The translations under genes were made by a program, and so were the position numbers. Shown piece after piece: positions 1 to 12,600 of a stretch of DNA of 64,000 nt. The stretch comes from Nymphaea colorata. Taxonomy: Eukaryota; Streptophyta; Magnoliopsida; Nymphaeales; Nymphaeaceae. Positions within the stretch are counted from its first letter, which is position 1. Every line of letters begins with the position of its first letter. Location of the stretch: contig NC_045145.1 of NCBI RefSeq assembly GCF_008831285.2, forward strand, positions 7,874,802-7,938,801, given 5' to 3'. The notes beneath the pieces are model-generated. The model had not been told where the DNA came from. It worked only from the letters and a program-made list of their open reading frames with translations, and did not search any database.

Positions 1-107
1 CTTTGGAATAATTTTTTGGTTGTGGGAACCAAAAATAAGATGACTGTCCCTTCTTGTTTCTCAACTGTTTGATGAGCTAACATATGCATAACCAGTAGTG
101 TTTCTAG

Positions 108-433
108 CATTGTCACAGAAAACATGTCTTATTCGAAAAGAACATGTATAATACACAAAAAAAGTCAGCCGTATAAAACGTGAAAAAACACGTCTTTTTT
201 AGAAAAACGACAGAAAATAAAAAAATATGAAAAAACACGTATTATATTACGTTTTTTCGCTTTTTTTGTATTTTTTTATGTTTTTTATAATTTTTAGGAT
301 TTATTAAATGTTTTAAATTTTTTAAAAATTTGCCAAGATTTTTCCGAGATATTCTTGAGATATACAACTTTGCCATATTATACCTGAGAAATTCCTCGCC
401 GTATAATACCCGTACACGTTTTTTGTGACAATG
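108..433. mobile_element. non-autonomous TIR element, copy 1 (CATTGTCAC family)
   Basis: The ends are inverted: CATTGTCACAGAAAAC on the left, and the complement of the right end reads CATTGTCACAAAAAACG. Flanks are GTTTCTAG (100-107) and GTTTCTAC (434-441), a candidate 8-bp target duplication with one mismatch. The 326-bp interior is AT-rich and non-coding. Size and duplication fit a hAT-type MITE, but no related transposase was identified. The right third resembles the element at 2971-3391. Confidence 0.6.
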
Positions 434-2970
434 GTTTCTACTGTTATTGAGTGCACATGTACATTTTAAAATGATAGCGAGTTCTTGATGAGCTCATCAT
501 GCTTTCAAGGACCCCCTTTCATGTCTGTCTGTTTTATTGATGGGTAGGGTTGGGGAAAACCCAAACCTCTTCTTAGAAGCTTGATTTTTGCCTTCCCTTA
601 TCTAGGAAGGCATGAAGTACTTTACTCACCTTTTTTTTCATAGATCTGGTTATGTGAATAATATATAGTTATATTGTACATTTCATTTGTTAAGGATGCA
701 TTAGCTTTTCTCATAAAACTTGACTTTTTCTGTTAGTTGGATAAACAAAGCTTCTATGTCTGACTGTGCATCTTATGAACAAACTGAGCTTCGCCGTTTC
801 CTCATTAAGGTAGTCTGCCTTATTTGGCTAATGTAAGTTTTTGAATGTACTTCTTAAAACCTTACCTTATTTTTGGCAACCATCAAAGCTAAAAGTATTA
901 TATGTTTCTCTCATGGAAAATTATTATAGCCATTGTTTGCTAAAAATTTTGTAGTTTGTTTTCACAACATTGGCGATAATTTTAAATATTCCAACAATAT
1001 CATAAAAAAGTTAAATGAGAAAAGAGAATTTGTTACAATGTTTTAAAATATCACGGAAACAAAATTATCATGATGTCTTTGCAAAAGTTCTTTAGTTAAA
1101 ACTTCAAAGTATTTTAAACTCTTTTGTTCTTGTTTTTTAAAATCTTAAGAATTATTTTAAATTTCTGTCAATGTTTTGGTAATGAAATTAGCAGAAACCA
1201 CTTCATAAGAGGAGCACTTTTTTGTTTACACGCCTCTATAAGAGCCATTATTTCATCTAGGGCAATTTTACGTGAAGCTCTTGTAAATGGATTCCACAAA
1301 GAGTCAACCAAGCCTTATAGAAGCGGATATAGATGTATGCCCCAGTCAGCCCATGCATGGTAGCAACCTCGGACCCTCTTGGCTGTAATGGGCTTGGATG
1401 GATTAGTCTTCTACATACCAGCAATGAGATGAAACCACCCCAATTCAGTGGTTTCCATGCCACCACAATGGCATGGCACGAGTTTTTATACTTTTCTAAT
1501 TTTTTGGATTCGTGAGAAGACACTTTCCAATTTGTACCTGCGAAACCTTGCCGATAAACAATTAGTACCTGCGAAACCTTGCCGATAAAAACCTGAAAAC
1601 AATATTTGTTATGTTGCTTGAAATTGTTAAGAAAATGAATCCCAATGCAATTTGGCATTGAATTTTGGTTTACTAGAATCATATTGAATCTGGGATGCAT
1701 TTCCAAACGTAGATCAGATAATTTGACCAGGTAGCGTAGCCTCCATGAATTCAATGTTCCATCTTGTGTTTTATGTCAGCACATCTTTTCTCCACTTTCA
1801 AAGCTGATTCATATCAGGCCTACAAGTATTGGACCTTATTTTCAGTCAGAGTTGTATTTGGTTTTAGATAACTATACTATGAGTTTTGACCTGAATATGT
1901 GCATGATTAGCATAGAACTTATCAATTTGAAGTTGATTAAATGAAGGTCCAACCTGAGCCTAACCCATCTAAATATCTATTCAAGCTCACTTCAGAAGCA
2001 TGAAACTACACACTTTTTCTTATCAAACTTTCCTTTTTGTATTTCTACTTCTAATAAATCTTTTGGAGTAATTAGTCTTAATTTTTTGTCACCACCTGTA
2101 TAAAGTAGTGCCAATCATGCACCTGGACTGTATTTTTTAGAATTTCTAGGGTTTGAAAAGTGTGTACAGTTGAATCTTTATTTAATTTACAAACTGGGAA
2201 ATACATAATGTATTCCCTATGGTAAACTGATGTGTGATAGGAAATCATTCAGAACCTATGGTTTCTTATTGCAAGAACATGTCTCTAGAAAGCCTCCCAA
2301 CAACTCATTGCATTGCCTTTTTGAAGCATGGCTCTTCAGGTCATGTGTAGCATTTTGCATTTATGGGTATAATGTTGTTTGAATCATGTGATACCTTCCC
2401 GTGGATCATTATTTACAGATAAGAACTGCAACAGCTAAACCACAGACATCTTACCCACTGTATCCATTATGTTTTTATATTTATGCATTTAAATATAGTG
2501 TCTACTATATTTATTAGACCAATGTTTTCCTGAGATTTTGACAAATTGGAACTTAGTCATCATTTCTGCACACTTTTTTTGGCAAAATTTCCCAGCCTTT
2601 GTGGAAAATGAGAAATTTTTTTTAGACTGAATGTGGTGAAAAAACTTGGCAAGGAAAGTAGATCCGGTCCAATACTAATAAAAGCTCGTTCTCATGGGTC
2701 ATGCCATTTCTCTGAAAAATCGAGTCCCAGCACCACCTACATGATTGCTTTTTGGCATCAAGTCTTAGTTTCTACCTAGTGTAGTGACCACTGATTGGCA
2801 TAATTTTTGCATTTCTTAAGATATCTTTCTGAAACTAGTTTTCTTAGAAATCCTTGTGAAAATCCTGTAAGATAATTCAAAATTGAAAATTGTATAAAAT
2901 TTCTTAGAAAAGGTATGAAATAGTATCTTCATGGTAGTATTGTTTTAAAAGCTAAATGGTCACTACAAAG

Positions 2971-3391
2971 CAGTTCACAAAAATTGTGATATTTTTGAAA
3001 ATATCACAATTTTAACAAGAAAAATAAGAAAATAAAAAAATGAAAAATTCATGACATAGAAAACGTAAAAATATATTTATTGCACTTTTCACAATTTCGA
3101 TTTATTTCAATTTTCTCTTTTTTAATATTATATCATCATGAATTCAAATTTAAACTTAAACTAAATTACGTTTCATCATTAAAGCATTCTTTTTATCACT
3201 TTTATCGAATTCTATTAATCTTTTCTTATTAGTTTCTGATTTATTTCATTTTTACCTAATTTTCTGGAATCTTTCTTTTTTTTTAAGTTTTTCAACTTCT
3301 TCCTCAGATTTTCTCAAGAAAAACAACTTTGCCGAAAATACCAGAGAAAAATCTCCCTATTGAAAATCCGAGAATGATATTTGTGACAATG
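2971..3391. mobile_element. non-autonomous TIR element, copy 2 (CATTGTCAC family)
   Basis: The right end TTTGTGACAATG matches copy 1, and the preceding 80 bp share the ACAACTTTGCC and ATACC-GAGAAA blocks. The left end CAGTTCACAAA is a degenerate match. Flanks CTACAAAG (2963-2970) and CTATAAAG (3392-3399) form a candidate 8-bp duplication with one mismatch. A perfect 16-bp-arm hairpin (2980-3013) lies just inside the left end. Non-coding. Confidence 0.5.
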
Positions 3392-3577
3392 CTATAAAGG
3401 TTTAATATAAAAAACATATAAAAAGGAGAAAGTTGTTGTGTAAAAATTAGAAATATTGGAGGAGATTGCTTTAATTAAAAATAAGATTTTTTTATGGTAG
3501 ATGTTAGATTAACATTTAAATACTAAGTGATGTTTTGATCAGTATCTTTGCTAATGCAAGGGCCTTCACTGTTGCAG

Positions 3578-3638
3578 GATTTTCATTGCTTGGTGACACC
3601 ACATCCAAAGACTCTCCATTTTCTTCACCAAGAATCAA
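3578..3638 (+). CDS. ADA2: ADA2 exon a (first in window)
   Basis: Follows acceptor GTTGCAG. It begins with GA, completing a Gly codon from an unseen exon, and encodes FSLLGDTTSKDSPFSSPRI, the serine-rich linker after the SANT domain in plant ADA2. It ends in AA before a weak donor GTACTA. That donor is chosen because it restores phase with the next exon. Confidence 0.75.
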
Positions 3639-6600
3639 GTACTATATGTTTGCAGTAGTGTTCTTTTTTTTTTGGTACTGCAGTATCATTATGGATTCTT
3701 GTGGCTGACTTTTATGAAATTATCCAAGGACTGAAGATTCTGGTAAAGAAGCTCAGTCTGGACGTTTGCCATCTAGTCTAGGTAACCGTCATTTATACTT
3801 ATTGGAAATGTTTTACTGGAGCCATTTGGAATATTTGTTTGGCATCTACTGATACTGTTCTCTTCTTCATTAGATGGAGATCCTGTGGATTCCAAAATAA
3901 CTGGTGCTGGTTACAAAGATCCTAATATCACAGCTGTTGGTGCTGGTAAGAAATCGTCTAGCATGTCACAGTTGAAGGATAATGATGGGGTCAAAATTGA
4001 GGGTCTAATCTCATCTGAAGGTATATTGATACCCCTTGTTTTTGTTTATGTGAATATTAAAGTGAATGATCTGCTTATTGTTATATATTAAGCTCTTTTG
4101 GGAGATGACGTTAAGGTGGAGATTGGAGTAGGTTTTTCAACAATTGGATGAAGTAGTTGGAAACTTGGAAACATTCCACTAAAATCACCATTCTTTCATT
4201 TTCAAAATCCATGTTTCCTTGAGAAAGAAATAAATATTGTGCATTCAAGGCACTGAGTACTCATTAAATTCCTATCAGAGCATGTCTATTCCCATGTGTG
4301 GTTCCTGAAGAGAACCCTAATATGGATATTCTTGGTACAGTTAGAGATGCTATCAGTATTCTGCTTGTGGCTTGTGTGACCCTTGGACAAGAGAAGAAAA
4401 ACTTGGGGCAGTGAAAATAAATTGAAATGCAAGATTTCTGCACCACATCTGATTGTCTGCTTGATCCTATTGCAGTTAGGTAGCTTAACACCTGGTTGAC
4501 TTTGGATTTTGAGATCTGAACAAGTTTTAAACATTTTTCTTATAGAAACATTCAGAGGAGGTATAGAGCTGCATTAACATGTTAATCCCAACATTTTAAT
4601 GCATATTTTATTTTTAAAGTTCCTTCTCATTGATGTGCTTATATGGCTAATTTGCATTTTGTTCTGGTTTTATAACTTTCTTTCCTGTTCTTCCACTGTA
4701 TCATTGGATTGTTGTTAAGTTTCATCTTGTGGGCTGGTGGTGCATTGTTATCATGCATGGAAGAATCTTTTGTATGTATTGTAAATATTTTGACAGAGTT
4801 AGATTGCTAGTTTTCTGTCCAAAGAAGTTAAATATTATTGCTGTGCAGACCACTCAGAAAGGAGTATTGGAGGGAAAAGACCTAAGGTTAGTGGAGATGA
4901 TGGTCCCTCTCTAACCGAATTGAGTGGCTATAATCCGAAGAGACAAGAATTTGACCCTGAGTATGACAACGATGCTGAGAAGCCTCTGGGAGAGATGGAG
5001 TTCAAGGATAATGACTCGGAAGCTGATCGTGAATTGAAGCTGCGAGTTTTGCGTATTTATCTCTCAAGGTATGCCCACCTTATGAAAAAATTATTTTGCA
5101 AACATGGTGTGATGTCTATTATTCACTAAATAATTTTCCATTATGTGATTGGAAAATGTTGATTGTTTGATATGATGTAACATGTTTTTGATTTGTCATA
5201 CATCCATATTGGTAGAAGGTGCCGCTAAGTATGGACCTCTGTGACTCAAATAATGTGGTGTGTGCTAAAGAAAGGAAGTCCAGGAAATCCAAGCTCTATA
5301 TTTGTTATAAAAATCCAGTGATGTCTAGAAGGATATTTGATCCTTTAGCTATTTACTACCCAACTCTTTCTTTTCCAGCTTCAGATGAGTTGGAAGCATA
5401 CATTTACATTTCTTGGTGATGTCCAGAGCTACAGAAACTATTGAAGATTGAGACCACATTTGTACTCATTGATGTACTTGAATCCTTCTGGAACCACGTA
5501 ACATTTTCATACCAAAAACTTTCAACTGATATTCTATCTCGTAAATATCAATATGAACCTCATTTTTCTAGTTGTGCATAATAGGAGCTTATGAAAGTAA
5601 AAAAAGCTTAAGACTCCATAATAAATAAGACAATTCTCCTGTAACTAGATTCTGCAGAAATATCTTCCTCTTGATAAGTGAAAAATGAAATTGTTTTGTT
5701 TGATGGAAGCACATGTTATTGACTGCATAAATGGAAAATGAGTAGATTAATGTTGTGGACATGACAAGACAGAAAGACTGTTATAGGCCTATAACTTTGG
5801 AACAAAATTTTGGTGTCCATGATCTTGTTTTTGTTCTGCGGTTTGCAGTTTCTACTTAAGCAATGATGTTTTAAAATCGCAAGTGTTTCTTGACAGGCTT
5901 GATGAAAGGAAAAGGAGAAAGGATTTTATACTGGAGAGGAACTTGCTTTATCCTAACCCGTTGGAGATGGAGCTCTCCAATGAAGATAAAGAACTTTACC
6001 AGCATTGGAAGGTTTTTATGCGTTTTCACTCTCAAGAAGAGCATGATGCATTGATTCAGGGTTTGATCCTTGAACGTAAAATTCGGCAAAGAATTCAAGA
6101 GTTGCAGGTTTGTTTCTTAATTGAAATCTAAATTGTTACTAGATCCATTGGATATAAGCAAAGCAAGTTATATTTTTGTCTTGGACTAAAATATTAGTTT
6201 GTTTTTCCTACATTTTCCTATTTACAGACTATTCTGAATGTGCAGTGGTAACTGTAGGAATTGCTTCGTGCTAGTAGTAGGCAACCCATTTTGTTATGCT
6301 TTCCTTGCTTATGCTTCCATGGTTTCAGAAGTTTCAGAAGTTAAGCTAAATGAGATTCACAAGAGTATCTTGCATGTTATTTTGGTCCCTGCATAGCATC
6401 TGTGCGTGTCTCTATGTTTTCACTTTGCAAATGAGTTTTCTTCTCCATATACATTCAGGCTTCCATATTGGTTCTTTAACATGCTAAGTAAATGGGACGT
6501 TGGCTGAAATTCAAATATCAAAAGCATTGTTCGGAAACTCAATCGTTGACTTGGGAATCTTTTGAGTTAACTCAGGATCATTCTTTCACCAGGCCATGGG

Positions 6601-9600
6601 TCAGGACCCAAGCAAGTTAGCACAAAAACTCAGGTGGCTCAGCCTATAATCGGCTGGCTCACTGAATTGGTATCTTGGATCGGAATTGCCAGAGTTTGGT
6701 TCTATCTGCTTTAAGGCAGAAAAATTCATCTTGATATCTGTTATGGCTGGTTTTCTTGAGAGAGAGAAAAACCAATTCGATACTCATTAATCAGCCCTAA
6801 TCTTTTGTTAAAAGAGAATTAGGGTGAAACTAAGAAATTACAAAATGAGTCCAAGTCTTAAACAATTATTAAGAAAGAGGTGTTCCTAAAACTATTAAAT
6901 ATTCAAAACACCACCTAACATAAATGTTATTCAACACTCTCCCTCAAATTAGAGCATAGATGTTAATCATGCTCAATTTGTCACAACATCTAAAAAACTC
7001 AGCAATAGGCAAAGCTGTAGTAATGATATCAGCTGTTTGATCTTCTAAGGCTACATGTATGGTGTAGATGATTCCCCCTTGAACCATGTCATGGATGTAA
7101 TGGCAATCTACTTCAATGTGCTTTGTTCTCTCCTAAAATACGAGTTATTTGCGATATAGGTGGCATCCCGATTATCACAAAACATTTTCATAGGTATAAA
7201 AGTAGAAATACCAAGGCTCTCAAGTAACGATCTAGACCAAGTCATTTCGGCAGTAATTTGAGCCATAGCGCGATATTCTGACTCCACAGTGGAAACAACA
7301 TTTTGTTTCTTACTCCTCCAATATATGAGATTTCCTCCCACAAACATACAAAGCCCTGTGGTAGACTTCCTGTCACCAACTGAGCCCGCATGATCTGCAT
7401 CACTGTAAGCTTCAACATCAAGAGATGTACCTTTTTTGAAGAAAAGGCCTTTGCTAGGGATGACTTTAAATACTTGACAATCATCATAGCTTGCATCCCT
7501 ATGTGTCTTTTTTGGCCTTTCCATGAATTGGCTAGTTTTCCCACATCAAAGCTAACATCTGGTTGAGTCACAGTCACATAAAGAAGCTTATGAATCAACG
7601 ATCTATAGGATCGTGAAGCTATTTCTTCGAATTCATCATCATATAGGTGTAGCCGTGGGTTTATAGGAAGAGTTGCATGTTTCGATCCTAGCATCCTTGT
7701 GTCCTGTAAAAGATCAGAACATACTTCCTCTGAGATAACACCACACCTTCATTACTATGAGCAACTTCAATGCCAAGGATCTCTAGTTGGCCAAGATCCT
7801 TGGTAACAAAGTGTCTTTGTAGAAATTCATTTGTTAGTGCTACCTCCTGCTTACATTCACCCGTCAAAACAATATCGTCAACATACACTATTAACACAAC
7901 TGTACTTCTAGATCTTTTTTTGATGAACAACGAATTGTTCAACTGAGACCTCTTAAATCCACATTCTAACACAACATCGAAGAATTTGTGAAACCAAGCA
8001 CGAGAACTTTGTTTCAAGCCATATATAGCTTTCTTTAACCAGCACACGTTACCACACTCCCCTAACATTCAAAGCTCGGAGGCTGGTGCATATACACAGT
8101 CTCATCTAGATCCCCATTTAAGAAAACATTTTTGATATCCAACTGATATAAGGGCTATTAGAATATTAGTTAACGGGTTATGTAGTTTTATGGAATTTTA
8201 AGAAGTTACATGTCTTATTTGTTGTCTTTTATATTTCTTGAGGACTCATGTAATTTTTGTTTTAGCCGCCCCTCCCTAATATCTTTTAATCAGAGATTAG
8301 GGTTAATAGCAAAATATGTTTTGCTCTCACCGTCTCGCTCTCTATCTTGACCTCGTCTCTTCTCCCTTGGTCTTACACAACAAGGGCCAATCTTAATGTA
8401 CAACAATTGGCACAATAAGACGTATGGTCTCCAACCGGGCCATAAGAGAGAAGGTCTCAAAGAAATCGACACTATATGTTTGTGTATACTCTTTTGCTAC
8501 AAGACGAGCTTTGTAGTGCTTCATTGAGCCATCTGATAGATACTTTATGGTGAAAACCCATTTAGAGCCAACGACATCACAACCAGAAGGGGGATCAACC
8601 AAGTCCCATGTCCTCCATTGCAGTAGGGTCTCCATCTTATCCTGCATAGCTTGCTGCCACCTCGGGTCAAGTAATGCCTACTGATGACTAGAGGGAACAA
8701 AGCGCACTGACAAACACAAACTGCTGCATGCTACCACCAACACTATTAGTAGAAACAAACTTATAGATAGGATGAAGAGTCGTTTGCCTTTGCATAAGGC
8801 AATAGGTAAATTCGAAGATATTTTAAAAGCATCCTGAGGAGGAGGATCAATGATGTCAGGTATACTTACATCTTGAGAAGCAATTGGTAGGCAATCATGA
8901 GCAGAAGCATGTTGGTGGGTGTAAACCAGTGGGAGATCATGGAATCTGCTGACAGCTGGAGGCTGAGGAGACTCACAAGGAGTAGACTAAAGGGGAAACG
9001 GTGGTATAGGAAAGGAACTGGCGACGACATGTTTGATAACGGTAAAGTAGACTGAAAAGAAGGGCATGACTTGAACAATGTAACATCCGCACTGATGTAC
9101 TGCTTATTAGCATGAGAGTGAAAACAGGTATAACCCTTTTGGTGTTTTGGGTAGCCAATGAAAACACATTTAATTGATTGAGCACCAAGTTTGTTTCTAT
9201 TGGGGCCAAGGATGTGAACAAAGCAAGTAGACCAAACACATTCGGTGGAAGATAAAACAAAGGTCTATCTAGATAGAGAAATTGAATAGGAATTTGATTG
9301 CCAATAGACGATGATGGAAGACGGTTATTCAAGTAAAATGCAGTGAAAATGACATCATCCCAAAATTGAGCCGAAACACAGTTGTGTAACATAAGAGTAT
9401 GAGCCATATCAAGTAATTAATGGTGTTTATGTTCGACAGTACAATTTTGTTGAGAAGTATGGGGACATGTAAATTGAGAGCAAATTCCATACTTGTGTAA
9501 AAGTGCAACAATGTATTGGATTTGAACTCAAGAACATTATCAATGCAATTGTTTTTTACAATGAAACCAAACTGAGTCTTTATTTTGATAGTAAAATTTT

Positions 9601-12600
9601 GATAAATACAAATGACTTAAGATCTGTCTTTTAACAAGAATACTCAACTAAGATGAGAAAAATCATCAACAATGACAAGATAATACCTAAACTTGGCCCA
9701 GCTTACAATCCAACTAGACCCCCAAATATCAACATGAATAAGACTAAAAAAAACATGACTAGGCGGCCTAATATTGGAAGGGACTACTTCTAGTGTGTTT
9801 GCTCAATTGATAGGCCTCACACTGGAATGACTTAGACACTGAAATATTAGAGAAGACACCACAAAGTTTGGACAATGATGGATGTCCTAGTTGGAGATGC
9901 CACTAATACGAGATAGACTTTGATAGAGAAGTAGATGCCGCAATCTCCATTGGTTCTGACAATATGTAAACTCCTTTGTGCTCACGGCCGCCAACAATCG
10001 TCTTTTCAGTTTGCAAGTCCTGAAAAAACATGAACTATGATCAAATATGACTCGACAACGCAAATTATTCGTCAACTAAGTAACAGACAGAAGATTAACA
10101 AGGAACTCTAGGGCATATAAAATGTTGTTGGAAGCAAGAAGGGAGAGGAGAAGAGGTTGAGAGAGAGATAGAGAGAATTTTTTTTCTTTGTTTCAATAGT
10201 CGGCTCTATTCTCACGTTAAATGAGAATTAGGGTAAGATAACAAATTACAAGATTAGTCCACTACTAGAACATTTATTTGTAAAGAGTTGTTCCTAAAAC
10301 TCTTAAATATTCAAAACACCACCTAACACAAATATTATTCAACACTCTCCCTCAAGCTGGAGCATAGATGTTAATCATGCTTAGCTTGTCACAACATGTA
10401 GAAAACTTTGGAATAGGCAAGACTTTAATGAAGATATCAACGGCTTGATCTTCAGAGGCTAGATGTATAGTGGACATGATTCCCTTTTGAACCATATCAC
10501 GAATATAATGGCAATGTACTTCAATGTGCTTTGTCTACTCATGAAATACAAGATTATTGGCAATGTAGGTGGCAGTCTTGTTATCACAAAACATCTTTAT
10601 AGGTATATGAGTAGAAATACCAAGACTCTCAAGTAAGGATCTAGACTATGTCATTTCAGCAGCGGAGCTCGATATTCAGACTCTGCACTGGACCTAGAAA
10701 CAACATTCCGTTTCTTGCTTCTCCAAGATATGAGATTTCCTCCCACAAACGTACAAAACCTTGTGGTAGACTTCCTATCATCAACTGAGCCTGCATAATT
10801 TGCATCGCTATAAGCTTCAACATTAAGAGATGTACCTTTTCTAAAGAAAAGGCCTTTGCCAGATGAGGACTTCAAATACTTAACAATTAGCATAGCTGCA
10901 TCCCAATGTGACTTTTTTGGTTTTTCCATAAATTGGCTTAATTTTCCTACAGCGAAGCTAATATCTGATCGAGTTACTGTCACATAAAGAAGCTTACCAA
11001 TCAACAATTTGTAGGCTTGTGAAGTTATCTCTTCTGAGTCATCATCATATAGATGTACCCATGGGTTCATAGGAAGAGTTGCAGGTTTAGCTCCTAGCAT
11101 CCTTATGTCATGTAAAAGATCAAGAACATACTTTGTGATAACACCATTCATTCCTTACTCCAAGCAACTTCAATGCAAGGAAGTATCGCAGCTGGCCAAG
11201 ATCTTTGGTAACAAAGTGGTATTGTAGAAATTTCTTTGTTTGAGCTACCTCCTGTTCACATTCACTTGTCAAAACAATATCATCAACATACACCACTAGC
11301 ACAATACCTCTCGATCCTTTCTTGATAAACAACGAATGTTCCAACTGAGACCTCTTAAAGCCACATTCTAACACAACTTTTGAGGATTTGTGAAACCAAG
11401 CACGAGGACTTTGTTTCAAGCCATATATAGCTTTCTTCAACCTACACACGTTACCACACTCCCCCTGACGTTCAAAGCCAGGAGGCTATTGCATATAAAC
11501 CGTCTCATCAAGATCCCTATACAAGAAAGCATTTTTGACATCCAACTGATATAAGGACCAATCATAATGTACAACAATGAATACAAATAACACGTATGGT
11601 GCCCATCCTGGCCATAGGAGAAAAAGTCTGAAAGAAATCGACACCATATGCTTGAGTATACCTTTTTACGACAAGATGAGCTTTGGAGCGTTCTACTTAG
11701 CCATTAGATAAATACTTTATGGTAAAAACCCATTTGGAGCCCACGACATTACAACCAGAAGGGGGATCAACCAATTCCCATGTCCCTCATTGCAGTAGTG
11801 TCTCCATCTCATCCTGCATAGCTTGCCGCCACTTCGGGTCAAGTAATGCTTGTTGGTGACTAGAAGGAATCAAATGCATTGACAAGGCCGACACAAACTG
11901 CTGTAAGCTATCACCAATATTGTCAGTAGAAGCAAATTGAGATATAAGATGCAGAGTACACTATCGTTTGTCATTGCATAAGGCAATCAGTTAAGTCCAA
12001 AGATATTTCAAAAGCATCTTGTGGAGGAGGAGTAGTGAGGTCAGGTATACTTACATCCTGAGAAACAACTGGTGGGCAATCAAGAGCAGAAGCACGTCGG
12101 TCGTTGTTACCAGTGGGGGATCATGGAATTTGTTGACACTGGGGGTGAACCGGTAGCACACGGAATAGACTGCAGGGGAACTGGTGGTATAGGTAAAGGA
12201 ATAGACATCGACTTGTCTAATAGTGATGGAGGAGTAGACTTGAAATAAGGACGTGACTCAATGAATGTAACATTTGTACTGATGGACTGCTTATGAGTAT
12301 GAGAGTCAAAACATATATAATCCTTTTGGTGTTTTGGATAACCAAAGAAAATACATTTAATTGATTGTGCACCAAGTTTGTCCCTATTAGGACCAAGGAT
12401 GTGAACAAAGCAAGTACACCCAAAGACTTTGGGTGGAAGGGAAAACATGGGTCTATCTGGATAGAGAACTTGAATAGGAATTTGATTGCCAATGGACGAG
12501 GATGAAAGACAGTTAATTAGGTAACATGCAGTGAGTATCACATCACCCCAAAATTGGGCCGGAACACAACTATGTATCATGAGAGTACGAGCCATGTCTA

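Larger units (their letters stand above)
1..3577. other. probable upstream intron of ADA2, no exon recognised
   Basis: AT-rich DNA with no segment resembling the ADA2 N-terminal ZZ zinc finger or SANT/Myb region. The first recognised ADA2 exon opens at 3578 with a split codon, so at least one earlier exon exists, most likely left of the window. Two short inverted-repeat elements (108-433 and 2971-3391) lie here. Short open frames at 1124-1754 have no recognisable similarity and are not called. Confidence 0.5.

Noticed and set aside
742-808. Open 60-bp segment with AG and GT borders, possibly an ADA2 exon
   Set aside because: Its translation (SMSDCASYEQTELRRFLIK) does not resemble any ADA2 domain, and no connection in phase to 3578 can be shown.
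1020-1046. TTTGTTACAATG near 1036 as a further right end of the CATTGTCAC family
   Set aside because: Core motif has a mismatch and no matching left end or duplication could be found.
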